This document shows, in pieces, positions 51,944 through 62,451 of a DNA stretch of 64,000 nucleotides; the stretch's first letter is position 1, and every line of letters begins with the position of its first letter. Origin of the DNA: Flavobacterium lotistagni (lineage in GTDB: Bacteria; Bacteroidota; Bacteroidia; Flavobacteriales; Flavobacteriaceae). The translations under genes and the position numbers were made by a program. The notes beneath the pieces were generated by a model. That model was not told the DNA's origin. It did not search any database and worked only from the letters and a program-made list of their open reading frames with translations. The DNA lies in NCBI RefSeq assembly GCF_011392125.1, contig NZ_JAAJBU010000007.1, forward strand, positions 62,001-126,000. The letters run 5' to 3'.

Positions 51944-52124
51944 TTGTAGAATTTCACAATCATCAAAACCACTAGGCTGTACATTTTATTTACTGTATGT
52001 ATTCGGATGGTTTACATCAATAGACTTAATTCTATCAAAAAATCTTCTGGCATCTATAAGTAAAACCAACTGTAACACACTCAGATTTCGTTCAACTAAC
52101 GCAAATCATCGTCAATTTCCAGTT

Positions 52125-52613
52125 ATGAAAATCAAAATTATTTTCTTGGTTACAACACTTGCCTTACTACAGATTAGTTGTTCCTCATCTAAAAACAATT
52201 ATCAAATCACAAAAAAATACCAGCCCGACGATGAAAAACTGTATCGCGAAATTGTAGCTGCCGATTCGATTTTCTTCAACGCTTACAATACCTGCGAGAA
52301 AAACCTTGATACTTATGCCGCCTATTTTTTAGACGATATTGAATTCTATCACGACAAAGGCGGTTTGATGACTTCTAAACCCGAACTGGTTCAAGCCACT
52401 AAAAAGAATGTCTGCGGAAAAGTGACGCGCGAGTTGGTCAAAGGCAGCATTGAGGTCTATCCGATCAAAAATTTCGGAGCTATTGAAATGGGTTTACACC
52501 AATTCCATAACAGTGCTGAGCCGGATGCTGTTTCAAAACCTGCCCGTTTTATGATAGTTTGGAAATTTGAAGCACAACAATGGAAAATTTCGCGCGTGGT
52601 GAGTTTGCATTAA
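52125..52613 (+). CDS. NTF2-like (DUF4440) lipoprotein
   Basis: A 162-residue protein with a lipoprotein signal (MKIKIIFLVTTLALLQISC) and an NTF2/SnoaL-like domain: DSIFFNAYNTCEKNLDTYAA, FHNSAEPDAVSKPARFMIVW and a final KISRVVSLH strand. The cone-like fold commonly binds small ligands; no catalytic assignment is possible. It stands alone, with about 180 bp of plain intergenic sequence before it. Confidence 0.83.
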   Translation: MKIKIIFLVTTLALLQISCSSSKNNYQITKKYQPDDEKLYREIVAADSIFFNAYNTCEKNLDTYAAYFLDDIEFYHDKGGLMTSKPELVQATKKNVCGKVTRELVKGSIEVYPIKNFGAIEMGLHQFHNSAEPDAVSKPARFMIVWKFEAQQWKISRVVSLH

Positions 52614-52643
52614 CTCTATCTGAAAATGAGCAAATAACTTATT

Positions 52644-53039
52644 TTATGGCTCAAGAAATCGATCTAAAATTGTTGCATCAATGGCGCCATGCGAAACATT
52701 GTAAAGACATTTTCCATTTTTAATCAGTAACAATTGCGGCGATTGATGAATCACTTCGAACCGATGAGCAATCTCATTTGAAATATCGCGATGGGCTAAC
52801 AAATCCAGAAAGTAACAAGCAATTTGCTGGTCTAATCTGAACTGTTTTTCGAAATCCTTTAAAGCCATTTTACTGATGGCGCAACGTGTACTGTGTTTGA
52901 AAATCAAGATGGGTTGCTGGCTTGAAGCCGTGATTATTTCATCTATTTGACTCAAACTCGTCAGATTAATCCAATTGAATTTTGATACTGAGTGCTTTTG
53001 GTTTTCGGAATTGCTAAAGAAATTGGAAAATAGGCTCAT
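52644..53039 (-). CDS. ytxJ: Bacillithiol-system redox protein YtxJ-like
   Basis: A 131-residue thioredoxin-fold protein with FKHSTRCAISKMALKDFE, in which a single cysteine takes the position of the thioredoxin active site, as in the YtxJ monothiol family, and HQSPQLLLIKNGKCLYNVSH holding the cis-proline region. Proposed to reduce bacillithiol-mixed disulfides. Its presence fits a bacillithiol-using Bacteroidota bacterium. It is head-to-head with clpB. Confidence 0.85.
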   Translation of the reverse strand: MSLFSNFFSNSENQKHSVSKFNWINLTSLSQIDEIITASSQQPILIFKHSTRCAISKMALKDFEKQFRLDQQIACYFLDLLAHRDISNEIAHRFEVIHQSPQLLLIKNGKCLYNVSHGAIDATILDRFLEP

Positions 53040-53174
53040 ATTGTCTGGTTATAAGTCAACTTGTCGTTAGTCAACACTGAATTTCAGACACTTTGTCTTG
53101 ATTTGAGTCGTGGAATAACAATTGACAATCGGCAACAAAATTACTTTAAAAACACAACTAAAACCCCAAAAAAA

Positions 53175-55778
53175 ATGAACATCAACAAATTAACCATCAA
53201 ATCTCAGGAAGCCTTACAGCAATCGCAACAATTGACGCAAAGCCTCTCTCACCAACAAATTGAGAACGAGCATCTTTTCAAAGCGATACTCGAAGTCGAC
53301 GAAAACGTAACTCCTTTTCTACTCAAAAAACTCAATGTCAACCTAGCGTTATTACAACAAATTCTAGAGAGCACTTTGCAAAGTTTTCCAAAAGTTTCTG
53401 GAGCCGATGTAATGCTTTCCAGAACGACAAACGCTACACTAAATGACGCTGAAACCATCGCTAAGAAAATGAACGACGAATTCGTTTCGATCGAACATTT
53501 GGTGCTGGCCATTTTCTCATCCAAAAGTAAAATCGCGCAGATGCTCAAAGACCAAGGCGTAACAGAAAAAGCACTCCAAACCGCAATTGAAGAGCTGCGC
53601 AAAGGTGAACGTGTGACTTCTGCATCTGCCGAAGAAACTTATAACGCCTTAAACAAATACGCGAAAAACTTGAACGAACTCGCCAAAACCGGAAAACTTG
53701 ACCCAGTAATTGGCCGCGATGAAGAAATCCGAAGGGTTTTGCAAATTTTAACCCGACGCACAAAAAACAACCCAATGCTCGTGGGCGAACCCGGCGTGGG
53801 TAAAACCGCCATTGCAGAAGGCTTGGCTCACAGAATCGTCGATGGCGACGTACCGGAAAACCTCAAAGACAAAATCATTTTTTCGCTCGATATGGGTGCA
53901 TTGATCGCAGGAGCGAAATACAAAGGCGAATTTGAAGAACGTTTGAAATCGGTTGTGAAAGAAGTCACTGCAGCCGAGGGCGACATCGTATTGTTTATTG
54001 ACGAAATTCATACGCTCGTTGGTGCCGGCGGAGGCGAAGGCGCGATGGATGCGGCAAACATTCTGAAACCGGCTTTGGCTCGAGGTGAATTGCGCGCCAT
54101 TGGTGCTACTACGCTCGATGAATACCAAAAATATTTCGAAAAAGACAAAGCACTGGAAAGACGTTTCCAAAAAGTCATGGTCGAAGAACCCGATACCGAA
54201 AGCGCGATTTCGATTCTGCGAGGCATCAAGGAAAAATACGAAACACATCATAAAGTACAAATCAAAGACGAAGCAATTATCGCGGCAGTAGAACTTTCTC
54301 AACGCTACATCACCAACCGATTTTTGCCCGATAAAGCGATTGACTTAATGGACGAAGCCGCTTCTAAACTGCGAATGGAAATCAACTCCAAACCAGAAGA
54401 ACTCGACGTGCTCGACCGAAAAATCATGCAGCTAGAAATCGAGATTGAAGCCATCAAACGCGAAAAAGACGAAAGCAAACTCAAAGGTTTGGGCTTAGAA
54501 TTGGCCAACCTCAAGGAAAGCCGCAACGAAATTTACACGAAATGGAAATCGGAGAAAGACGTCGTAGATAACATTCAGGCGGTAAAAACAGAAATCGAAG
54601 ACTTTAAATACGAAGCCGAACGGGCCGAACGCGATGGCGATTACGGAAAAGTAGCCGAAATTCGGTACGGTAAAATCAAGGAAGCCCAAGAACGTTTAGA
54701 TAATTTACAGAAGCAACTCATTGAAAACCAATCCGGTTCTTCGCTAATAAAAGAAGAAGTCACTCGCGAAGACATTGCCGAAGTGGTCGCCAAATGGACC
54801 GGAATTCCGGTGACGAAAATGTTGCAGGGCGAAAGAGAGAAATTGCTCAAGCTGGAAGCCGAATTACACAAGCGCGTCGTCGGACAAGAAGATGCTATCG
54901 TAGCCATTAGTGATGCTGTTCGCAGAAGTCGCGCCGGTTTACAAGACATGAAAAAACCGGTGGGAACTTTCCTTTTCTTGGGAACGACCGGTGTGGGAAA
55001 AACCGAATTGGCCAAAGCATTAGCCGAATACCTGTTCGACGATGAAAACTCGATGACCCGAATCGATATGAGCGAATATCAGGAACGTCATAGTGTAAGC
55101 CGTTTGGTTGGCGCGCCTCCGGGTTATGTTGGTTACGATGAAGGCGGTCAACTCACCGAAGCCGTGCGCAGAAAACCTTACTCAGTAGTTTTGCTCGACG
55201 AAATCGAAAAAGCGCATCCGGATACTTTCAACATTTTGCTACAAGTACTAGACGAAGGACGATTGACCGATAACAAAGGCCGCTTAGCAGATTTCAAGAA
55301 TACGATCATCATCATGACCTCGAACATGGGCAGTCACATCATTCAAGAGAAATTCGAGAACATTAAAGGTGGAATCGATGCGGCTACCGAAGCAGCTAAA
55401 GTTGAAATTCTGGGCTTGCTCAAACAAACAGTTCGTCCGGAATTCATCAACCGCATTGACGAAATCGTGATGTTTACGCCTTTGACCCATGAAAATATCG
55501 TTCAAATTGTCGGATTACAACTCAAAGCTGTAACAAAAATGCTCGCCCAACAAGGCATCACTATGGACGCAACACCGGAAGCCATCGAGTATTTATCAGA
55601 GAAAGGCTACGATCCGCAGTTTGGTGCGCGGCCTGTCAAAAGAGTCATTCAGCGCGAAGTTTTGAACGAACTTTCCAAAGAAATCTTGGCCGGAAAAATC
55701 ACTACAGACAGCATCGTTTTAATTGATGCTTTTGCCGGAAAACTAGTCTTTAGGAACCAAGCCGAACTCGTGAAATAA
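53175..55778 (+). CDS. clpB: ATP-dependent disaggregase ClpB
   Basis: The 867-residue protein has an N-domain (1-145, [14 protein letters not shown]), AAA-1 (Walker [16 protein letters not shown]; Walker [16 protein letters not shown]), the coiled-coil middle domain (about 405-530) with [18 protein letters not shown], and AAA-2 (Walker [16 protein letters not shown]). It ends without the ClpC/ClpA-type protease-binding loop (IGL/F). It would solubilise protein aggregates with DnaK. An upstream in-frame methionine is rejected because the family start is [10 protein letters not shown]. Confidence 0.97.
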   Translation: MNINKLTIKSQEALQQSQQLTQSLSHQQIENEHLFKAILEVDENVTPFLLKKLNVNLALLQQILESTLQSFPKVSGADVMLSRTTNATLNDAETIAKKMNDEFVSIEHLVLAIFSSKSKIAQMLKDQGVTEKALQTAIEELRKGERVTSASAEETYNALNKYAKNLNELAKTGKLDPVIGRDEEIRRVLQILTRRTKNNPMLVGEPGVGKTAIAEGLAHRIVDGDVPENLKDKIIFSLDMGALIAGAKYKGEFEERLKSVVKEVTAAEGDIVLFIDEIHTLVGAGGGEGAMDAANILKPALARGELRAIGATTLDEYQKYFEKDKALERRFQKVMVEEPDTESAISILRGIKEKYETHHKVQIKDEAIIAAVELSQRYITNRFLPDKAIDLMDEAASKLRMEINSKPEELDVLDRKIMQLEIEIEAIKREKDESKLKGLGLELANLKESRNEIYTKWKSEKDVVDNIQAVKTEIEDFKYEAERAERDGDYGKVAEIRYGKIKEAQERLDNLQKQLIENQSGSSLIKEEVTREDIAEVVAKWTGIPVTKMLQGEREKLLKLEAELHKRVVGQEDAIVAISDAVRRSRAGLQDMKKPVGTFLFLGTTGVGKTELAKALAEYLFDDENSMTRIDMSEYQERHSVSRLVGAPPGYVGYDEGGQLTEAVRRKPYSVVLLDEIEKAHPDTFNILLQVLDEGRLTDNKGRLADFKNTIIIMTSNMGSHIIQEKFENIKGGIDAATEAAKVEILGLLKQTVRPEFINRIDEIVMFTPLTHENIVQIVGLQLKAVTKMLAQQGITMDATPEAIEYLSEKGYDPQFGARPVKRVIQREVLNELSKEILAGKITTDSIVLIDAFAGKLVFRNQAELVK

Positions 55779-55797
55779 AATGAATTCTTTCATTAAC

Positions 55798-55862
55798 CGG
55801 ATTTCACAGATTGTCAGAGATTTCAGTAATCGGAGCCAATCTGTGGAATCCGTGTTTTTTTG
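55798..55862 (+). terminator. Terminator after clpB with long stem
   Basis: CGGATTTCACAGATTG (55798-55813) and CAATCTGTGGAATCCG (55837-55852) pair over 16 bp with one wobble, followed by TG and eight T. Confidence 0.85.
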
Positions 55863-55923
55863 TTGGATAAAAACCAATTGTTTGGATTAATTCTCTATTT
55901 TTGGAATCGTCAAAACTCAAAAC

Positions 55924-56409
55924 ATGAAACAATTACTAATGCTTTTTTTGCTGGGCTTTTCTATTCAAGCCATGGCTCAAGATGCTTCAACCGCTGCACC
56001 GACTCCCACTTCAACAGAGAAAACTTATCGCTCAACCGAAGTAGATTTGAAGCCACAAGTCAAAGACGGAAACTATACTTTATCCATGTTTATCAGCGAG
56101 AATTTCAAATTTCCGCCGGCAATTAAAAATAAGAAAATTACCATTTTTTCAAGTTTCATCATCGAAACCGATGGCACTATGAATGAAATCAAAGCGTTTC
56201 ATATCAATGTCAAAGATTACATCGTTACCGACAAAGTAAAAATTGCAACCCAAGATCAAAAAATTGAAGAAGCCGACCAAATCGAAACCATGAAAGGCGA
56301 AACGGTACGCGTGCTCAAACTGTTCAAGAAAACTTGGGAACCTGCCGTAAAAGATGGCAAACCAGTGCGTTGTCTATACAATTACCCAATTCATTTCAAT
56401 ATCGAATAA
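55924..56409 (+). CDS. Secreted TonB C-terminal-like protein
   Basis: A 161-residue protein with a signal peptide (MKQLLMLFLLGFSIQAMAQ) and a beta domain similar to the TonB C-terminal fold (FPPAIKNKKITIFSSFIIET, then DGTMNEIKAF and VRVLKLFKKTWEPAVKDGKP). Unlike true TonB, it has no N-terminal anchor and no proline-rich spacer, so energy coupling is unlikely; probably a periplasmic protein of unknown role. The LuxR-type gene starts 8 bp downstream. Confidence 0.75.
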   Translation: MKQLLMLFLLGFSIQAMAQDASTAAPTPTSTEKTYRSTEVDLKPQVKDGNYTLSMFISENFKFPPAIKNKKITIFSSFIIETDGTMNEIKAFHINVKDYIVTDKVKIATQDQKIEEADQIETMKGETVRVLKLFKKTWEPAVKDGKPVRCLYNYPIHFNIE

Positions 56410-56417
56410 CTCGGTTC

Positions 56418-56885
56418 ATGCTTCGGGCCATCAAAAAATACAAAGAGAGTATCAGCTACGGAATTAGTTTAGCGATGCTCTTTTTTTTATTGCGTTGGCT
56501 CGAAATCCGGTTGCTGATTTTTGAACACCAGTTTGAAATTTACGCCAGTATCATTGCCGTTTTGTTCACCATTTTAGGCATTTGGATCGCCAATAAAATC
56601 ACTTCGCCAAAAGTAAAAACAATCATTGTTGAAAAAGAAATACACCGAATCCAGCACGAATTTGTACTGAATGAAAACAACCTGAACTTATACAAAATCA
56701 GCAAACGCGAACTCGAAGTATTATCGCTTATCGCTGCTGGAAAAAGCAATCAGGAAATCGCAACTGAACTTTACGTATCAATAAGTACAGTCAAAACACA
56801 CATCGCGAATTTGTTTGAAAAGCTCAATGCCAAACGCCGCACCCAAGCCATTGAAGCCGCCAAAAAACTACAGCTACTGCCCTAG
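56418..56885 (+). CDS. Membrane-anchored LuxR-type (GerE) transcriptional regulator
   Basis: The 155-residue protein has two N-terminal membrane helices (ISLAMLFFLLRWLEIRLLIF and a second from residue about 43), a short coiled coil, then a LuxR/GerE helix-turn-helix (ISKRELEVLSLIAAGKSNQE, continuing IATELYVSISTVKTHI) from residue about 95. A membrane-tethered DNA-binding domain without receiver is unusual but common in flavobacteria. Start is the ATG after the previous stop; the target is unknown. Confidence 0.86.
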   Translation: MLRAIKKYKESISYGISLAMLFFLLRWLEIRLLIFEHQFEIYASIIAVLFTILGIWIANKITSPKVKTIIVEKEIHRIQHEFVLNENNLNLYKISKRELEVLSLIAAGKSNQEIATELYVSISTVKTHIANLFEKLNAKRRTQAIEAAKKLQLLP

Positions 56886-56979
56886 TACTTTGGTTTGATT
56901 TTTAGAAAATCATCCTTAAGTATGACCTTCGAACGCCTACAAAAATTGAATTTTGTGCCACTAATTTAAATTCACGTTT

Positions 56980-57510
56980 ATGAAAAAAATCATTATTACC
57001 TACGGATTCATTGCCGGTGTGATAGTTACGGCTTTCATGCTTGTCAGTACCTTGTTGCACTTTAACAACCCAGATTCTCAACCGTCGATGATTATTGGGT
57101 TTACCGGAATGTTCATCGCTTTTACCTTTGTTTTTCTGGGTATTAAGAACTTTCGCGACAAACAAAACCAAGGCGTCATTAGCTTAGGGCAAGCATTGAA
57201 AATCGGCGCCCTGATTAGCCTTATTGCTTCTACTTGTTACGTCGGTGTTTGGCTGATTGAATATTATTGTTTCTTTCCTGACTTTATGGAGAAATATACC
57301 GCAATAGAACTAAAAAATGCCCAACAAAGCGGTCTGTCGGGAGCTGAATTATTGGCCAAAAAAGAAGAACTTAAAATGTATGCCCAATGGTATAAAAGCC
57401 CGGTTATGGTAATCCTGATGACTTACGTAGAAATTCTGCCGCTAGGCTTGATTATTGCGCTCATCAGTGCTTTGATTCTTAAGAAGAAGAAGCCAGCTAC
57501 ACTAGCCTAA
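56980..57510 (+). CDS. DUF4199 membrane protein
   Basis: A 176-residue protein with four membrane helices: ITYGFIAGVIVTAFMLVSTL, MIIGFTGMFIAFTFVFLGI, the KIGALISLIASTCYVGVWLI helix, and a C-terminal VEILPLGLIIALISALIL. The loop GIKNFRDKQNQGVISLGQA is the DUF4199 hallmark. Function unknown. A small membrane-protein gene follows 18 bp after it. Confidence 0.85.
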   Translation: MKKIIITYGFIAGVIVTAFMLVSTLLHFNNPDSQPSMIIGFTGMFIAFTFVFLGIKNFRDKQNQGVISLGQALKIGALISLIASTCYVGVWLIEYYCFFPDFMEKYTAIELKNAQQSGLSGAELLAKKEELKMYAQWYKSPVMVILMTYVEILPLGLIIALISALILKKKKPATLA

Positions 57511-57528
57511 CAACCTCAATCTTATACA

Positions 57529-57708
57529 ATGATGAAACCTAAAAATACTGTACTGATTTTATTGATTATTGTCAATTCGATGGTTTTGCTCGGACAGCTT
57601 TGGCCGGAAGGTGCGCCACCATTTGCCCGATTGATCAACATTGTTTTTCTATTGAGCAGCATGACTTTTTTTATCCTTACTTTGAAAAAAAATAAGAATC
57701 TCAATTAG
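57529..57708 (+). CDS. Small two-helix membrane protein (59 aa)
   Basis: Starts MMKPKNTVLILLIIVNSMVL; a second helix (INIVFLLSSMTFFILTL) and a basic tail (KKNKNLN) follow. A second ATG three bases on is an equally good start. It is probably cotranscribed with the DUF4199 gene and ends just before a bidirectional terminator. Function unknown. Confidence 0.6.
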   Translation: MMKPKNTVLILLIIVNSMVLLGQLWPEGAPPFARLINIVFLLSSMTFFILTLKKNKNLN

Positions 57709-57730
57709 TAAAAAATGATACTTAAAAAAC

Positions 57731-57772
57731 AAAACCCAAATTCCTACATCAATCAATAGGAATTTGGGTTTT
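57731..57772. terminator. Bidirectional terminator between convergent genes
   Basis: AAAACCCAAATTCCTA (57731-57746) and TAGGAATTTGGGTTTT (57757-57772) are perfect complements with a 10-base loop; T-runs flank the stem on both strands. Confidence 0.9.
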
Positions 57773-57790
57773 TGACATTATAACTGTTTA

Positions 57791-60031
57791 CTATTTCTCG
57801 CGAGTCAGTGTAATTTCGCCACCTTGAATCAGCTTAACTTCTGATTTGTCTTCGTTGAATTGAATTTCGATTCCGTAGGCTTCGTATTTGAAACGGTCTT
57901 TGCCAGAAGGCAACATATAAATTGCGCCTTGTCCGCTGGCGACTGCTTTGAGCATACTGTTCTCTTCACTAAAAACAATCTTGAGCGGAAACTGTTTGCT
58001 AGAGAAAGTGCCCAAATAAGGATCGAGAATGACATCTTTTTCAATTTCGCCTTTCGCAGCAGTCCAAGTGTTGTTGGTCACGTTATAATCTGGGAAATGG
58101 TGGTTTGGGTCTAAGGTGATGCTTTCGATTTCTTCTGTGGTTCCGGATTTTAAATCCCAAGTGGTGTTGCGCATCCAAACTTCTACCGGCAACTTTATTT
58201 CTGAGGTTTTACCACTTTTGGTTTTGATTTGCAAAACAACAGGCATGGCCATTTTCTCTAAGTTGTCGATGGTAATTATCGCGCCTTTAGACGGATCGTT
58301 CTTGAGGTATTTTACTTTGCGAATGCCTTGATCCAAACGCCAGTTGTTAATGAACCAACCTCGCCAAAACCAACTCAAATCTTCACCTGCAGCATTTTCT
58401 ATTGTTCTAAAAAAATCATCTGGTGTCGGATGTTTGAACGCCCAACGGGATATATAAGTACGGAAAGCATAATCAAAACGTTCTGGACCTAAAATTTGAT
58501 CACGCAACATGCTAAGGCCAAGACCCGGTTTGTAGTAACACAAAAGTCCGATGCTTTCTTCTTTCATTGCATCGGGTGTACTGTAAATCGTCTCCAAATT
58601 AGGGTCGGTTAAAAAGATACTGTTGTTGTTCATGTTCTCAGGTGCCGCTTTATATTCGCCGTTATTGAAATCCTGCGAACTCAACGAATTGATGAATGTA
58701 TTGAAGCCTTCGTCCATCCATGCAAAAATACGCTCATTCGAACCCACAATCATCGGAAACCAACTGTGCCCAAACTCATGATCAGTTACACCCCAAAGAT
58801 CGCGTCCTTTAGAAGTATATTCGCAGAAAACAATTCCGGGATATTCCATTCCGCCTTCATTTCCGGCCACGTTGGTAGCGGCAGGATAAGGATATTCGAA
58901 CCAGCGTTTAGAGTAGTTTTCAATAGTAGCTTTGGTATACTCAGTCGAACGGCCCCAAGCATCGTTGCCATTGCTCTCTACCGGATAAGCCGAAATGGCC
59001 AATGATTTTTTACCGCTTGGCAAATTGATTCGGGCAGCATCTACAATAAAAGCCGCCGAGGAAGCCCATGAAACATCACGCGCATTTTTGATTTTAAAAC
59101 GCCAAGTAAGTGTTGGTTTTCCCAAAGGTCGTGATGCCGTGTTGGCAACTTCTTCAGCAGAACGAATCATGACTGTTTTTTCGCTTTGTTTGGCAGCGGC
59201 CCAGCGTTTTTGTTGTTCGGCGGTATAAACCTCGGCAGTATTCTGTAATTCCCCAGAACAAACCACGATATGGCTAGAAGGCGCTGTAATAGCTACATCG
59301 AAATCGCCATATTCTAGGTAAAACTCTGCGCCGATATACGGATTGGTGTTCCAGCCACGAACATCATCATAGACGCACATTCTCGGATACCATTGCGCAA
59401 TGGTGAAAATTTTTCCGTTCTTGGTATCTAAAACGCCTGTTCGGTCAGAGCCATACTTAGGCGAAATATAGGAAAACGAAATTTTGATTTTAATACTGCC
59501 GCCGTTGGCCTTGACTTCTTGAGGCAATTGCAATTGCATTCTGGTATCAGAAATCACAAACGGAATTTGTTTCTCGGCAGGCTTTCCGTTGGCTGCGGTC
59601 AGCATCGTGACTGATTTGATTTTGAAACCGCCATCTAATGTTTCCCCTTTAGCTCCGCCTCTACTGCCCGTAAGCGAAATAATTGCATTGCCACGAGAAT
59701 CCGCTTTGAAAGCATTTTGGTCAAGGTGCATCCATAAAAACGGCAAAGCATCTGGGCTGTTGTTGGTGTAGGTCAAGGTTTCGGTTCCTTGAATCTCGTT
59801 GGTGGTTTCGTTGAGTTGCGCAGTGAGTTGATAATCGGCGCGGTTTTGCCAATATTTTGGGCCGGGTTGGCCGCTGGCAGATCGGGTTTCAGTACCGTTT
59901 TTGGTGTAAAATCCCGGAGCAAAAGTATCGTGATAATCGTATTTGGATGCTGGTGCCTGTTGGGCCAGAGCCGATAGAGAATGAAAAACTAAAACCAGCA
60001 ATAGACAAGCTTTTAGAACAGAACGATGCAT
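57791..60031 (-). CDS. M1-family aminopeptidase
   Basis: The 746-residue exported zinc metallopeptidase starts with a signal peptide ([24 protein letters not shown]). It has an N-terminal beta domain, the GGMEY substrate motif ([11 protein letters not shown]), the zinc site HEFGHSW with the downstream glutamate in MDEGFNTFI, and a helical region to about residue 545, then beta-rich C-terminal domains. It would trim peptides in the periplasm. The M1 motif is complete. Confidence 0.93.
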   Translation of the reverse strand: MHRSVLKACLLLVLVFHSLSALAQQAPASKYDYHDTFAPGFYTKNGTETRSASGQPGPKYWQNRADYQLTAQLNETTNEIQGTETLTYTNNSPDALPFLWMHLDQNAFKADSRGNAIISLTGSRGGAKGETLDGGFKIKSVTMLTAANGKPAEKQIPFVISDTRMQLQLPQEVKANGGSIKIKISFSYISPKYGSDRTGVLDTKNGKIFTIAQWYPRMCVYDDVRGWNTNPYIGAEFYLEYGDFDVAITAPSSHIVVCSGELQNTAEVYTAEQQKRWAAAKQSEKTVMIRSAEEVANTASRPLGKPTLTWRFKIKNARDVSWASSAAFIVDAARINLPSGKKSLAISAYPVESNGNDAWGRSTEYTKATIENYSKRWFEYPYPAATNVAGNEGGMEYPGIVFCEYTSKGRDLWGVTDHEFGHSWFPMIVGSNERIFAWMDEGFNTFINSLSSQDFNNGEYKAAPENMNNNSIFLTDPNLETIYSTPDAMKEESIGLLCYYKPGLGLSMLRDQILGPERFDYAFRTYISRWAFKHPTPDDFFRTIENAAGEDLSWFWRGWFINNWRLDQGIRKVKYLKNDPSKGAIITIDNLEKMAMPVVLQIKTKSGKTSEIKLPVEVWMRNTTWDLKSGTTEEIESITLDPNHHFPDYNVTNNTWTAAKGEIEKDVILDPYLGTFSSKQFPLKIVFSEENSMLKAVASGQGAIYMLPSGKDRFKYEAYGIEIQFNEDKSEVKLIQGGEITLTREK

Positions 60032-60096
60032 AAATGTAGATTTTAAAATTGAACGACCATCAGTCTTGGATATTCTTTTTTGTTACAGCAGATATC

Positions 60097-60312
60097 CTAA
60101 TCGAGATGCATTTTTTCGTGTGAATTGGAATCTTTGCTTTTTGGATTACCAACTACACCATCATTGGATTGTTCCATTTCATTTGTAGTTGCCTCAACTT
60201 CTTCGATGGTTTTTCGAGACGAACTAGATCTTGCTGTAATTAATTCAAGGACTTTATTGATGAAAAAAGCTCCAAAAATCGAACAAATTAAAACGATGAT
60301 TAAACTAAACAT
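60097..60312 (-). CDS. Small single-pass membrane protein (71 aa)
   Basis: MFSLIIVLICSIFGAFFINK forms one membrane helix; the rest is a charged, serine- and glutamate-rich tail ending in SHEKMHLD. Likely real given its membrane helix followed by a hydrophilic tail, but I recognise no family. Confidence 0.5.
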   Translation of the reverse strand: MFSLIIVLICSIFGAFFINKVLELITARSSSSRKTIEEVEATTNEMEQSNDGVVGNPKSKDSNSHEKMHLD

Positions 60313-60432
60313 AGACGTGTAATGATAGCACTAATTGCAGTGATTGACGGTCAAAAAAAATAAAAGAAAGTTATGATTTATCTATTGTTAAGGAATTTTA
60401 ACAACTTTGTTTTTAAATACAAAATGAACAAC

Positions 60433-61746
60433 CTAACGCTTAATGACTTTTACTGTCTTGATTTGTCGTTCTTTACGAATGGTAAGCAAGTAAGTTCCTG
60501 GTTCAAGGCTTGAAAAATCTTGTTGCTGTATATCTTTACCTTCAAAAATGCGTTGCCCTTTTAGGTCTGCTAGCCAAAAGTCTGCAGTATTCATTTCAAG
60601 ATTAAAATGCAATTGATTAGAAAACGGATTCGGATAAACCGCCAAATCGTCTATAGAATCATTCTGCGTCACCGCCAAATTTCCGATAATAATAACAAAC
60701 GAATACATATCGGTAAACGAAGCGTTACTGGCCGTGAGCTGAACAGTATAAACCCCATCGGCGGCAAAAATGTGCGTGGGGTATTCTTCGGTGCTGGTGT
60801 TACTGGCGCCACTACCCGGATCGCCAAAATCCCAAATGAACGTAGTGGCGTTAGTACTTAAATTCTGGAAAAACACTTCTTCACCAGCGGCCGGATTGAC
60901 AGGCGCATGAGTGAAAAACGCTGTAGTAGCGAAATCGCGTTGTTGGTCTAAATAAGTTACCTCGGTAGTAACCCAACTACCGGTATCGTTGCTTTGGGTG
61001 ACGATCATGATCGGTTGTTTTTGCGAAGGATCTAGCCATTTGAATTCGCGTGTAGTAGTAATTGTTCTCGGCAAACCAGTTCCCAAAAGTGCAATAGAAT
61101 CGTTAGAAACTAGAGTGGTTTTCATTCGCAAAACATTGTTGTAGGTTCCGTATGGTGTTACCAAACTGCCCCAACCGTCAACTTCATTTGTGCGTTGTAA
61201 AGTATTTTCTTGGTACAGCAAAGTCGGTACGTTAATGCTGTAAGACGAATTATCGCTGTCGGTATTGCCAAACTGGATCGGAAAACGGTAAATGATGTCG
61301 GCATCGGTATATTGATTGGTAATCGGAATTTGAGTGCCATTGTAATTAATGTTGTAAGCACTTCCAACTTGACGCAAATCGGTCGTGGATTTCTTGAAGT
61401 AATCATTCGCTGCATCAATACCGACAACTTGTCCCGGCAAATTAAGTGTCGGTGTTTCATTAGTTGTAGACGACAAATTGGTGTTGTTACTATTGAAAAT
61501 AAAAGGCCAAAGAAAACCCGTTGAAATCGGGCTGCGAAATTGCATTTGGGTTTGCGAAGTTCCTGTCAAGGTTGAAAAATTCCAGTTGAAATTGGCTCCG
61601 GTAGTTTCGTAATCTAGAGTCAGTTCGCTTGCAGAGGTGTTGTAAAATATATCCCCAACTACAGCATAATCAGTAGAATTGTATGTAGCTTGACCTCTCG
61701 CTTGAAGGGCTGCCAAAGCTAAAAAAGCCAAATAAATTTTTCTCAT
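60433..61746 (-). CDS. Secreted PKD-domain protein with T9SS sorting domain
   Basis: The 437-residue protein has a signal peptide (MRKIYLAFLALAALQARGQ), a beta-rich N-terminal region with no assigned family (about 22-265), a PKD domain (about 275-350, with FIWDFGDPGSGAS and TVQLTASN) and a C-terminal type A sorting domain (LAVYPNPFSNQLHFN to the final KTVKVIKR). Predicted to be secreted by the T9SS. Function unknown. It overlaps the next upstream gene by 4 bp. Confidence 0.88.
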   Translation of the reverse strand: MRKIYLAFLALAALQARGQATYNSTDYAVVGDIFYNTSASELTLDYETTGANFNWNFSTLTGTSQTQMQFRSPISTGFLWPFIFNSNNTNLSSTTNETPTLNLPGQVVGIDAANDYFKKSTTDLRQVGSAYNINYNGTQIPITNQYTDADIIYRFPIQFGNTDSDNSSYSINVPTLLYQENTLQRTNEVDGWGSLVTPYGTYNNVLRMKTTLVSNDSIALLGTGLPRTITTTREFKWLDPSQKQPIMIVTQSNDTGSWVTTEVTYLDQQRDFATTAFFTHAPVNPAAGEEVFFQNLSTNATTFIWDFGDPGSGASNTSTEEYPTHIFAADGVYTVQLTASNASFTDMYSFVIIIGNLAVTQNDSIDDLAVYPNPFSNQLHFNLEMNTADFWLADLKGQRIFEGKDIQQQDFSSLEPGTYLLTIRKERQIKTVKVIKR

Positions 61747-62240
61747 GATTGTGGTTTTAAAGATTGCAGAAAATTCAAATAAGCAGCACCTCTTTGTAGT
61801 GACAAATAATCGAAAACAAGCAAAATCAAAGCCTGAACAATCAACGCCAAACCAATGCCTTTACCTAAACTCATTGATCCGGAAAGCATCCATAAAATCA
61901 GGCCTAAAACGATAAAGCCAATTTCAACCTTCCAGAAAATTGCATACTCTTTCAGAAGCAACTCCATTCTCGGAATTTCGTACCGATGGATCTGTTCAAA
62001 ATCTTTCTGAACAAAGTAACTCACCGAGATTCGATCCATATCACAGCGGGCATACAAAGTCATCCCCGAAATGAGTTCTACCAAACCCAAAGCCAGCAGA
62101 ACATAGGCCATTCCGTTAAAATAAGAATGCCCTTTGGTTAAGAAAAAAATGGCCAACGCCAGAGAAACAAAACCTAATGCTGTAAAATAAATACTGTCTT
62201 TTTTCTGGGCTTTGAAATAATCGTGAACTGCATCTACCAT
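61743..62240 (-). CDS. Four-helix membrane protein of unknown function
   Basis: The 165-residue protein has four hydrophobic helices, two before and two after a charged cytoplasmic-looking loop (YARCDMDRISVSYFVQKDFE). Its stop overlaps the start of the PKD gene (ATGA), pointing to cotranscription. No family recognised. Divergent from porX. Confidence 0.7.
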   Translation of the reverse strand: MVDAVHDYFKAQKKDSIYFTALGFVSLALAIFFLTKGHSYFNGMAYVLLALGLVELISGMTLYARCDMDRISVSYFVQKDFEQIHRYEIPRMELLLKEYAIFWKVEIGFIVLGLILWMLSGSMSLGKGIGLALIVQALILLVFDYLSLQRGAAYLNFLQSLKPQS

Positions 62241-62451
62241 GAGGTTGTAAAAAATTTGAAAAACAAATGTAAAGAATAGAATTTAATTTCAGCCGCAACA
62301 GATTCAGTTAATTTATTCAGGAAAACACAACAAATCAACGATAGCCAAAAGCGCCTCATAAAAAATTAACTTTACAATATCTTTAAGAACTCGCCGTTGT
62401 TAAAATGACTATCATTGCGATGGCTAAAACCACTGAAAAATACCGGAAAAT

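Noticed and set aside
53748..54302. Antisense reading frame of 184 codons within clpB
   Set aside because: ClpB is strongly conserved in the other frame; the antisense product has no family features.
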